Shown here piece after piece: positions 7,623 through 14,298 of a stretch of DNA of 21,407 nucleotides; positions within the stretch are counted from its first letter, which is position 1, and each line of letters begins with the position of its first letter. Position numbers and translations under genes: made by a program. The notes under the pieces were generated by a model. That model ran no database searches and was not told the origin of the DNA. It was given only the letters and a program-made list of their open reading frames with translations. Origin of the DNA: JBNKDD01 sp050288085 (GTDB taxonomy: Bacteria > Chloroflexota > Anaerolineae > Aggregatilineales > UBA3940); NCBI GenBank assembly GCA_050288085.1, contig JBNKDD010000069.1, positions 1 to 21,407 of the forward strand, written 5' to 3'.

Positions 7623-9080
7623 ATGAAACTAAGGATGAAAGTTCTGGTGTGGAAATCAATATTCAAACAGCGGTTTAGCACCCTGCTGCTGTTCTTTATT
7701 TTTATTCCTGGACTGCAACAGCCCCCGGCGGATCAATCGATTGAGGTGACTCGCAACGAGGCCGAAACCGACTTTCCAACGAGCATTACCTTTCACCTGT
7801 CGGCACAAAGTGACGTGACGATCGAATCGGTGGAACTGAACTACGGCATCGAGGTTTTGTCGTGCGCCGAAATGATCACACGGGCGGTACCGGCTAACTT
7901 CACCCCTGGGAAAGTGGTCATACTTGCCTGGGAGTGGGATATGTATCAAAGCGGCAGCATCCCTACCGGCACGACGGTCTGGTGGCAGTGGGTGCTGATC
8001 GATAAAAACGGGCAGCGGATCGAAACCGAGGTCGAGACGCTGCGTTTTGAAGATACCAATCATAACTGGCAGATCGCTCAATCGAATAACATCAACCTGT
8101 ATTACTATGAAGGCGGCGCTGGCTTCGGAAGAGAACTGGTCAATGCCGGGGAAGCAGCGCTGCTTACCATTGAGGATTTGCTGGGTTACGAGTTGGACAG
8201 CCCCGTCCAGGTGTTCATCTATGCGACCCCCCAGGATATGCGCGACGCCACACTCTATTTGACCGAATGGACCGGCGGCTATGCCATGCCTGAATACGGG
8301 CTCCTGATCATAGCGGTCGGGACGGATGAGCTTGCCTGGGGAAGGTCCACGATGGCGCACGAGCTGTCACATATCGTCGTCGGGCGGATGGCCTTCTCGT
8401 GTGTCAGCGATATACCACGCTGGTTGGATGAAGGGCTGGCTCTGACCGTCGAAGGCCGGTATAACATCGGGGCCGAGCAATTTCAGGAAGCCCTTGATAC
8501 AAACAGTCTGCTGAGAATCCGTCAAATTGAGGGAGCCTTCTCAGGGGACGATGACACAGCCGTCTTGAGCTATGCCCAGTCATTAAGCATCACCAGCTTT
8601 TTGATAGAGGAGTATGGTTCCGATTTGATCCGCGAACTGCTTGAGGCGCTCAAAGCGGGTAACACCACCGACGAAGCGCTGACGAGCGTGTACGGTTTCG
8701 ACCGCACCGGGCTTGAGGTGCTCTGGCGGGATTCCATCGGTGCGCCGCCAATCGATGACGAAGATCTGGATACGGAGGCAACCCCAACCCGCACCCCCTA
8801 TCCAACGATTGCCCCCCTGGGTGCAGCCGCCACCGAAGCACCGGCTGAACCAGAACTATCTACCCCTACCCCCACCATCACGGTGACGGCGGAGGCTGAC
8901 ACGAACTCCCAGCCTGAAGCCATCACTCCGACTGCCGGTCAAGAGAGCGGATCCTCGTTTCCGATTAAAGGTGTGAGAACAGGCGGGATAGTGCTGTTCC
9001 TCGGTCTGATCGGATTGATCGTACTCGCGTTGATCGGGGGTGGCGTTCTGTTGATCCTCCATTCTCAAAAGCGTCGTTGA
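7623..9080 (+). CDS. Secreted zinc metalloprotease (peptidase-MA-like, HELSH) with C-terminal membrane anchor
   Basis: 485 residues. The N-terminus carries an export signal (about 19-30). Residues 38-140 form a beta-sandwich-like domain. A gluzincin-type catalytic domain follows, with the zinc motif HELSH at 246-250 inside STMAHELSHIVVGRM and the third ligand probably E270 in RWLDEGLAL, 20 residues downstream. This HExxH...WLDEG pattern is that of the peptidase MA-like family common in Chloroflexota. Residues about 385-440 are a Thr/Pro-rich linker, and a transmembrane helix (about 456-480) followed by HSQKRR anchors the protein. The catalytic domain should therefore be extracellular or cell-wall facing. 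The ATG at 7623 has only a weak AAGG upstream; the ATG at 7635 is an alternative. The substrate is unknown. Confidence 0.85.
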   Translation: MKLRMKVLVWKSIFKQRFSTLLLFFIFIPGLQQPPADQSIEVTRNEAETDFPTSITFHLSAQSDVTIESVELNYGIEVLSCAEMITRAVPANFTPGKVVILAWEWDMYQSGSIPTGTTVWWQWVLIDKNGQRIETEVETLRFEDTNHNWQIAQSNNINLYYYEGGAGFGRELVNAGEAALLTIEDLLGYELDSPVQVFIYATPQDMRDATLYLTEWTGGYAMPEYGLLIIAVGTDELAWGRSTMAHELSHIVVGRMAFSCVSDIPRWLDEGLALTVEGRYNIGAEQFQEALDTNSLLRIRQIEGAFSGDDDTAVLSYAQSLSITSFLIEEYGSDLIRELLEALKAGNTTDEALTSVYGFDRTGLEVLWRDSIGAPPIDDEDLDTEATPTRTPYPTIAPLGAAATEAPAEPELSTPTPTITVTAEADTNSQPEAITPTAGQESGSSFPIKGVRTGGIVLFLGLIGLIVLALIGGGVLLILHSQKRR

Positions 9081-9100
9081 ATCTGGCATAACCATTAAGT

Positions 9101-9139
9101 GGAACAAGATAATGGTTTTGGGAAAACCTTACTTGTTCC
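9101..9139. terminator. Hairpin after the metalloprotease gene
   Basis: GGAACAAG (9101-9108) pairs with CTTGTTCC (9132-9139), with an inner stem GGTTTT/AAAACC (9114-9119 with 9123-9128) across a small asymmetric internal loop. It starts 20 nt after the stop codon. No T-run follows, so it is at best a factor-dependent terminator or a 3' stabilising structure. Confidence 0.4.
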
Positions 9140-9145
9140 GGTAGC

Positions 9146-9185
9146 AGTTGGGCCATTTGATATAAATCTATTGTCTGGCCCAACT
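9146..9185 (+). promoter_or_regulatory. Leader hairpin just upstream of the solute-binding protein gene
   Basis: AGTTGGGCCA (9146-9155) is the exact complement of TGGCCCAACT (9176-9185), with a 20-nt AT-rich loop. It ends directly before the ribosome-binding site GGGAG (9190-9194) of the gene at 9203. It may shape the 5' leader of that mRNA or be part of a terminator region for the upstream gene. Confidence 0.35.
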
Positions 9186-9202
9186 TAACGGGAGATTTAT
9201 CA

Positions 9203-11404
9203 ATGAAACAACAATACCGGGTTCCGATCTTAGCTGCTGTATTATCCCTGGCCCTGTTCGCCTGTAGTTTTTCATCGCTGATGCCACAGGACGAACCCGA
9301 AATAACCGAGACACCAACCCAGGTGCCGACCGAAACCTCAACGCCAACGCCGCTGCCGCCAACCGCAACGGCAACACCATCACCAACCCCAACGCCGGTC
9401 GCGACCGCCCGCCCGTTAGCCAAGGCTAGAGAACAAGACGGCGTCTATACCAATGACGTGCAGGGAGTATCCCTCAAATATCCATCTTCATCCTGGGAAG
9501 ACCTCGGGGGGGAATATTACAACAGTTTCTTCTTGCTGTGGCTGGCAACGTCGGATTACGAATCACAGGTTTACCTGTTCTCAGATTTCGTACCGGAAGA
9601 CTCAACCTTCGAAGAATATTCGGCAACGTCGCTGGATGATCTCGTTGAATGGCTGCAAATCACAACGGTAAACAACATCGAATATGACCTGGAATACACC
9701 CTTCCATCCGGGGAAGCTGCCTGGCTTGGGCGGGGCGATGGGATCGAACAGTCAGGGTTTGCCGTAGAGTTTCAGATGTTCACCGTGCAGCGGGGCAGCC
9801 GGATATTTGAACTCGTCACTTACCAGTTCACCGGTTACGCTGAACCATACCAGAAGGAATCGGCATCGATCATTGATAGTATAGAAGTCTTCGAGCCACA
9901 CCCATACGGGGTAGCACGCGACAATGCGTTGTTCCTATATGGGGCTGAGCCGGATTCCTTCGATCCCGCCAGGTGGACGGGCAGCGCCGACAGTTTTATC
10001 GGTGATATTTTCAGCGGGTTGGTGCGCCTCGATCCGTCCCTACAGCCGATCCCCGATCTGGCGACGGACTGGGATATCAGCGAGGATGGCACGGTCTACA
10101 CCTTCTATCTCCGCGAGAATGTCAAATTCCATGATGGGAAGCCTTTCACCGCCAAGGATGTCGTGTTCTCGTGGGAACATGCCCTCGACCCGGACACCGA
10201 GTCAGACACCGGGCTGACTTACCTGGGCGATATCATCGGCGCTGAAGATTACGCCACCGGGGATGCAGATGAAATCGCCGGGGTTCGCGCTGTCGATGAC
10301 TACACGATTGAAGTGACATTGGATGCCCCGAAGGTCTACTTCCTCTCGAAGTTGAGCTACCCGGCCTCCTGGATCGTCGATTCGGAAAGTATCAACCGGA
10401 TCGATGCACATCCCAATGGAACCGGCCCATTCCGGTTTGTGCAGCATGATGAAAACGAGGTGCTGATCCTCGAACGTAATGCCAATTATCACCTGCAACC
10501 GGTAGCGCTCGAATATGTGGTGTATATGCTGATACCGGCTCCCGGCATGCAGTTATACGAGACGGGTGATACGGACATTGTCGGGATCAACAAAGACTTC
10601 CTGAGCCGTGCAGAAGACTCCAACGATCCGCTGTATGGCACTATCCACGAAGCTAACAATTTGTGCACCTACTACCTGGTTCTCAACTCTTCAAAACCGC
10701 CCTTTGATGACCCGGACGTGCGGCGAGCCTTTGCGATGTCCATCGACAAAGAAGGGCTTAACGAACAATACCTCGAAGGCGATGGGGTCGTCGCGGCGGG
10801 CCTGTTCCCACCGGGGCTGCCGGGCTATAACCCGGATGTCAAACCGCTTGGCTATGATGTCGATGCGGCTAAACAGGCGTTAGCCGACTCCACTTATGGC
10901 AGCGCCGCTGCACTCCCGCCAATCAGCCTGACCACCGTCACATCAGGCGGAGATATCCCGCCGGAGATATCCTTCCTGGTCGGGCTGGCAGAGGAATCCC
11001 TGGGTATCTCGATATCTATCGACTCGATTGATGCCAACAGTTATCACGACATGGTCTACGCAGGCAATTATGGAAACCTGCTGTTCTGGGGTTGGTGCGC
11101 CGACTATGCCGACCCGGAGAATTTCGCGGATGTGCTGTTCCACACCGGGAGCAAGCAGAACCTCGGCGGGTATAGCAACCCCGAAGTAGACGCGCTCCTT
11201 GAGGAAGCCCGCAGCGTTGAATCAACGGAGGAGCGGCTGGCCCTCTACCAGAAGATCGAGCAGATATTGGTTGATGATGCGGCGGCTGTTTTCGTCTCGC
11301 ATAGTGAGGCATACTATATCGTCACCCGCGCGGGACTGGAAGGCTACCAGGCATCACCGATCGGAGTGGCACAGAATATGAATTTGTATTTCGATCAGGA
11401 ATAA
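9203..11404 (+). CDS. Lipoprotein: extra N-terminal domain fused to a family-5 extracellular solute-binding protein
   Basis: 733 residues. A lipoprotein signal ends at LFAC (C21). Residues about 30-70 are a Thr/Pro-rich spacer. Residues about 80-230 form a separate domain (starting GVSLKYPSSSWED) resembling PsbP/lipoprotein-type 'surface' domains that I cannot name firmly. From about 234 to the end it is an oligopeptide/dipeptide-type ABC binding protein (SBP_bac_5): FDPARWTGSADSFIGDIFSGLVRLDPS, DLATDWDISEDGTVYTFYLRENVKFHDGKPFTAKDV, NGTGPFRF, FDDPDVRRAFAMSIDKEGL and FWGWCADYADPENF. It should capture peptides or similar solutes outside the cell. No permease or ATPase gene lies next to it; the gene is followed by a hairpin terminator. 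The start ATG follows GGGAG. The fusion of two domains is unusual for this family. Confidence 0.88.
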   Translation: MKQQYRVPILAAVLSLALFACSFSSLMPQDEPEITETPTQVPTETSTPTPLPPTATATPSPTPTPVATARPLAKAREQDGVYTNDVQGVSLKYPSSSWEDLGGEYYNSFFLLWLATSDYESQVYLFSDFVPEDSTFEEYSATSLDDLVEWLQITTVNNIEYDLEYTLPSGEAAWLGRGDGIEQSGFAVEFQMFTVQRGSRIFELVTYQFTGYAEPYQKESASIIDSIEVFEPHPYGVARDNALFLYGAEPDSFDPARWTGSADSFIGDIFSGLVRLDPSLQPIPDLATDWDISEDGTVYTFYLRENVKFHDGKPFTAKDVVFSWEHALDPDTESDTGLTYLGDIIGAEDYATGDADEIAGVRAVDDYTIEVTLDAPKVYFLSKLSYPASWIVDSESINRIDAHPNGTGPFRFVQHDENEVLILERNANYHLQPVALEYVVYMLIPAPGMQLYETGDTDIVGINKDFLSRAEDSNDPLYGTIHEANNLCTYYLVLNSSKPPFDDPDVRRAFAMSIDKEGLNEQYLEGDGVVAAGLFPPGLPGYNPDVKPLGYDVDAAKQALADSTYGSAAALPPISLTTVTSGGDIPPEISFLVGLAEESLGISISIDSIDANSYHDMVYAGNYGNLLFWGWCADYADPENFADVLFHTGSKQNLGGYSNPEVDALLEEARSVESTEERLALYQKIEQILVDDAAAVFVSHSEAYYIVTRAGLEGYQASPIGVAQNMNLYFDQE

Positions 11405-11414
11405 CTGAGACTTA

Positions 11415-11450
11415 AGGCCCGGTCGGATAATCCTACAACCGACCGGGTCT
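11415..11450 (+). terminator. Hairpin terminator after the solute-binding protein gene
   Basis: A stem of about 12 bp, with core CCCGGTCGG (11418-11426) paired to CCGACCGGG (11439-11447), extended by a G-T wobble, a G-C and an A-T pair, and a 12-nt loop. It starts 10 nt after the stop codon. Only a weak pyrimidine-rich tail (CCCCTTTATT) follows. Confidence 0.55.
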
Positions 11451-11463
11451 GGTATCCCCTTTA

Positions 11464-11877
11464 TTGTTAGAGAGAAAGTTATTGATCACACGAATCATCG
11501 AATGGCTGAAGGCAACCCTCAACATCCCGCAGCAAGATTCAATAGCCGAAAGACCAACCATTGTATGCCTGTGCGGATCTACGCGATTCAGCGAGGCCTA
11601 CCAGCAGGCCAATCTCCAGGAAACCTTGCAAGGTCGCATCGTCCTGACCATTGGCAGCGACATGAAAAGTGACCACGTATTATTTGCCGATCGCTCAGAG
11701 GCAGAACTCCAGGAGATTCGAGCCACTTTAGACGAGCTGCACCTTCGCAAGATAGATCTGGCCGACGAAGTCTTGATCTTAAACGTCGGGGGATATATCG
11801 GCGAAAGTACCAGGAGGGAATTGAATTATGCGGAGGAACATGGGAAGAAGATTCGTTATTGGATAGATGATGTTTAA
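11464..11877 (+). CDS. Nucleoside 2-deoxyribosyltransferase-like small protein
   Basis: 137 residues if the TTG at 11464 is used. The alternative TTG at 11482 has GAGAGAAAG just upstream and may be the true start (131 residues); no in-frame ATG exists before the conserved core. The core reads IVCLCGSTRF (about 33-42), GSDMKSD, LDELHLRKIDLADEVLILNVGGYIGESTRRELNYA and KIRYW. CGSTRF plus D/E-rich helix plus 'GGYIGESTRRE' is the pattern of a Rossmann-like family related to nucleoside 2-deoxyribosyltransferases and the DUF4406-type proteins. These bind or cleave nucleoside/nucleotide N-glycosidic bonds, but the activity of this short family is not established to my knowledge. No signal peptide, so cytoplasmic. 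The following zinc-ribbon gene starts 14 nt downstream and is probably co-transcribed. Confidence 0.75.
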   Translation: MLERKLLITRIIEWLKATLNIPQQDSIAERPTIVCLCGSTRFSEAYQQANLQETLQGRIVLTIGSDMKSDHVLFADRSEAELQEIRATLDELHLRKIDLADEVLILNVGGYIGESTRRELNYAEEHGKKIRYWIDDV

Positions 11878-11891
11878 GTAGGAGCAACCCC

Positions 11892-12158
11892 ATGTATATT
11901 GCATGTCCCAAATGTGATTGGCGTCCCGATGCAGGCAGCCTGTGGCAGTGTACCTGCGAACATGTCTGGAATACCTTCCAGACGCATGGTGTCTGCCCGG
12001 CCTGTGGCAAAGCCTGGAAGGAAACTCAGTGCCCCGGCTGTACCTGCTGGTCGGATCATGAAGATTGGTATCACGATGATGACGGCCTGACCGTCGAAGA
12101 ATACCTCGCCAATCCAGAGCGAATCAGCAAGCCCTGCCCCACACACATAACCCGGTAA
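11892..12158 (+). CDS. Small zinc-ribbon protein, function unknown
   Basis: 88 residues. It carries several cysteine pairs: CPKC (5-8), CTC (20-22), CPACG (35-39) and CPGCTC (48-53). The WQCTCEHVWNTFQTHGVCPACG stretch suggests two stacked zinc ribbons. The tail is acidic (HEDWYHDDDG). I know similar small conserved hypothetical proteins, with an 'xCxCGHVWNTFxTxGxCPxC' core, but no established function. The ATG follows AGGAG with about 8 nt spacing, a strong ribosome-binding site. It lies 14 nt after the deoxyribosyltransferase-like gene and probably belongs to the same transcript. Confidence 0.8.
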   Translation: MYIACPKCDWRPDAGSLWQCTCEHVWNTFQTHGVCPACGKAWKETQCPGCTCWSDHEDWYHDDDGLTVEEYLANPERISKPCPTHITR

Positions 12159-12178
12159 TCGTCTCCCTGCGATGCTCA

Positions 12179-12284
12179 ACCTCACCCCCTTCCGAACTGC
12201 CTGAAGGCAGATCTCCCTCCCCCTCTCCAAAATGGAGAGGGGAAAGATCGAACGCGCTGGAGCGCGTGAGAGCAGGGGTGAGGT
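12179..12284. repeat. Composite inverted-repeat element with CCTCACCCC ends
   Basis: The ends ACCTCACCCC (12179-12188) and GGGGTGAGGT (12275-12284) are exact reverse complements. Inside are three perfect hairpins: 12197-12202 with 12205-12210, 12220-12229 with 12233-12242 (3-nt AAA loop), and 12252-12258 with 12261-12267. There is no coding potential. A shorter palindrome with a related CCTCACCCCTCCCT arm occurs at 20070-20098. This looks like a non-autonomous dispersed repeat. Confidence 0.7.
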
Positions 12285-12318
12285 CTAAAATGAGTCTTTC
12301 AGAATGCTATCCACAAAA

Positions 12319-12349
12319 ACGCTGCCCGGCTCAATGAGCCGGGCAGCGT
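12319..12349 (-). terminator. Intrinsic terminator of the rhodanese gene
   Basis: On the minus strand, 28 nt after the stop of the rhodanese lipoprotein, a perfect 14-bp GC-rich stem (12336-12349 with 12319-12332, 3-nt loop) is followed by TTTTTG. This is a textbook rho-independent terminator. Confidence 0.88.
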
Positions 12350-12377
12350 GTCCCTAGTGTCAGGAGATTATACTTAT

Positions 12378-14144
12378 TTATTCAGCGGCCACAACCGGGT
12401 TACCGGCGTCCATCCAGCCGACGATACCACCGGCCAGATTGCGAACGTTGGTGTAGCCGTACATCCGCAGGATAGACATCGCCATCGTGCCGCGGGTACC
12501 GGACTTGCAGTAGATGACAATGTTGGCGTCCTTGGCGGGCCATTCAGCCTTGAGGCTGATCAGTTCCTGAAGCGGAATGGTAGCAGCGCCTTCGATCACG
12601 CCGACTTCTGCAACCTCTTCCGCTGTCCGCACGTCAATCAGGACGATGCCTTCGGGGTCTTCGGCCAGTTCTTCAACCAGGCCATCGCTCTTTACCTGTC
12701 CCCAACCTTCGTAGGTGGTCAGGGTGGTATCAACTAAGGCCAGCAGGGCCGGGTCAAATTCGACCGCGTTCAGAGCTTCGGCTTCCGGCACGCCATCAAC
12801 CGTCGCATTACCGGCAGCGGCCCAACCGTCAAATCCGCCTGACAGGTTGCGGACATCAGTGTAGCCCATACCAACCAGGGCCATCATGCCGATAGCACCG
12901 CGTGTACCGGCCTTGCAGTAGACAACAATCGGCGTATCGAGCGAAGGCAGCAAATCGGTGTGCTGGGCCAGTTCGGCCAGCGGGACGTTGACTGCGCCTT
13001 CGATGTAGCCAACTTCTTCCAGTTCAGGAACGTTGCGAACGTCAAGCAGGTAGGTGTCAGGAGCTTCGGCCAGCAGTTCGGCCAGACCTTCGGCGTTGAT
13101 CTGCTGATAGCCTTGCATGCTGCTCAGGAAAGCGGCGTAATTTCCATCCAGGCCGCCAGCAACCGGGTTGCCAGCACCGATCCAGCCGACGATACCACCG
13201 GCCAGGTTACGGACATTGGTGTAACCGTAGGTGCGCAGAATGCTCATGGCATATGCGCCGCGGGTACCGGACTTGCAGTAAATGACGATGTTGGCATCTT
13301 TGCTTTCCGGCCACAGGCTGTGATCGGCAACAAAGGTCTCAAGCGCAACATGGGTCGCGCCTTCGATCATGCCGGTTTCCATCACTTCTTCAGGACGACG
13401 AACGTCGATCAGCACGGGGGCTTCCTCGGCCAGTTCTTCGGCCAAGGCTTCGACGGTCACCACGCCCCAGCCTTCGGGCAGAGTGCTGAGATTGGCGTCA
13501 ACAGCGGCCAACAGGGCCGGGTCAACTTCGGCAGCATTCAGCGGTTCGGCAGCGGGCGTACCCTCAACAACCGGGTTACCGGCATCGATCCAGGCCAGGA
13601 TACCACCGGCCAAGTCGCGAGCATCCCAACCCAGCGCGTTCAGTTCAACGGTCGCCAGTGCGCCGCGGAAGCCGCTCTTGCAATAGACCACAATCGGGGT
13701 ATCGAAACCGGGCAGCAAATCGGTGTGCTGGGCCAGTTCGCGGAGCGGAATATGAACCGCACCCTCGATGTAGCCGGTCTCTTCCAGCTCGGCAGTTTCA
13801 CGCACGTCAAGCAGGAAAACCCCACCCTCGGCTAACTGCTCATTCAGAGCATCAACCTGGGTGACCCAGTAGCCGGTCATCCCATCCAGGGCTGCCGTAA
13901 AAGCGGCATCCAGTTCGGCGTCACCGGCAGGCTCGGCCATCTCTTCTTCGGGCATTGCCTCTTCAGCAGGAGCTTCTTCTTCGACCATCTCCTCTTCGGC
14001 GGGAGCCTCTTCTACAACTTCTTCGACTTCTTCCGTAGCAACCTCGGCTTCCTCCATCAGTTCTTCCACTGACGGGGATGCACAGGCGCTAAGAAGTAGT
14101 GTGGCGATCACAACTGTGACCAGGAACAGTAAGCTCTTCTTCAT
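12378..14144 (-). CDS. Lipoprotein with four tandem rhodanese domains
   Basis: 588 residues. A lipoprotein signal ends at LSAC (C21). An acidic Glu/Ala-rich linker (about 27-75) is followed by four rhodanese domains, each with the catalytic cysteine in a CKSGxR/CKAGTR loop: C155, C290, C410 and C546. Rhodaneses move sulfane sulfur through a cysteine persulfide. All four loops are six residues long, as in classical sulfur-specific rhodaneses. Domains 1 and 3 share HTDLLP-x-x-DTPIVVYCK, and domains 2 and 4 share KDANIVIYCKSGTRG and YGYTNVRNLAGGIVGW, so the protein arose by duplication of a two-domain unit (A-B-A-B). It should sit on the outer face of the membrane. It lies downstream of the multihaem cytochrome gene on the same strand, but with its own ribosome-binding site (GGAGG) and probably its own promoter. 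Related rhodanese lipoproteins (e.g. ExtH of Geobacter) occur next to multihaem cytochromes. Confidence 0.92.
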   Translation of the reverse strand: MKKSLLFLVTVVIATLLLSACASPSVEELMEEAEVATEEVEEVVEEAPAEEEMVEEEAPAEEAMPEEEMAEPAGDAELDAAFTAALDGMTGYWVTQVDALNEQLAEGGVFLLDVRETAELEETGYIEGAVHIPLRELAQHTDLLPGFDTPIVVYCKSGFRGALATVELNALGWDARDLAGGILAWIDAGNPVVEGTPAAEPLNAAEVDPALLAAVDANLSTLPEGWGVVTVEALAEELAEEAPVLIDVRRPEEVMETGMIEGATHVALETFVADHSLWPESKDANIVIYCKSGTRGAYAMSILRTYGYTNVRNLAGGIVGWIGAGNPVAGGLDGNYAAFLSSMQGYQQINAEGLAELLAEAPDTYLLDVRNVPELEEVGYIEGAVNVPLAELAQHTDLLPSLDTPIVVYCKAGTRGAIGMMALVGMGYTDVRNLSGGFDGWAAAGNATVDGVPEAEALNAVEFDPALLALVDTTLTTYEGWGQVKSDGLVEELAEDPEGIVLIDVRTAEEVAEVGVIEGAATIPLQELISLKAEWPAKDANIVIYCKSGTRGTMAMSILRMYGYTNVRNLAGGIVGWMDAGNPVVAAE

Positions 14145-14175
14145 ATGATATGTCCTCCAGGTATATTAACATATA

Positions 14176-14203
14176 CGTATAAGCTAATAGTTCGCACGTT
14201 CAA
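14176..14203 (-). promoter_or_regulatory. Candidate promoter of the rhodanese gene
   Basis: On the minus strand TTGAAC (14203-14198) and TATACG (14181-14176) are separated by 16 nt, 31 bases before the start codon. It lies downstream of a hairpin that may end the cytochrome transcript, which supports independent transcription of the rhodanese gene. Confidence 0.45.
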
Positions 14204-14205
14204 GT

Positions 14206-14221
14206 TTCCGAACATTCGGAA
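14206..14221. promoter_or_regulatory. 16-bp palindrome, possible operator
   Basis: TTCCGAACATTCGGAA has 7-bp perfect arms around a 2-base centre. It abuts the candidate -35 box of the rhodanese gene on its upstream side, a usual position for an activator or repressor. A second inverted repeat, GTATAT-TAAC-ATATAC, lies at 14161-14176, overlapping the last base of the -10 box. The binding protein is unknown. Confidence 0.45.
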
Positions 14222-14243
14222 TACCGAGTAATAAAACCCGGTG

Positions 14244-14278
14244 ACATGCCCACCCTGTATGGGCCAGGATGGGCATGT
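14244..14278 (-). terminator. Hairpin after the multihaem cytochrome gene
   Basis: Minus-strand hairpin with 14-bp arms (14278-14265 with 14257-14244) containing one G-U pair, 7-nt loop. It begins 20 nt after the cytochrome stop codon. A TTTTATT run follows 8 nt later, so it can act as an intrinsic, perhaps leaky, terminator between the cytochrome and rhodanese genes. Confidence 0.6.
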
Positions 14279-14298
14279 TGTTAACTGACTACTCCCGC

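Noticed and set aside
12960..13835. Long plus-strand frame (291 codons) opposite the rhodanese gene
   Set aside because: It lies wholly antisense to the four-rhodanese gene, whose domains, lipoprotein signal, ribosome-binding site and terminator are clear. Its composition mirrors the repeated codons of the real gene.
12378..14144. Repeated sequence blocks suggesting a CRISPR or tandem repeat array
   Set aside because: The repetition is explained by four homologous rhodanese domains in one reading frame; repeat units are about 400 bases and diverged.
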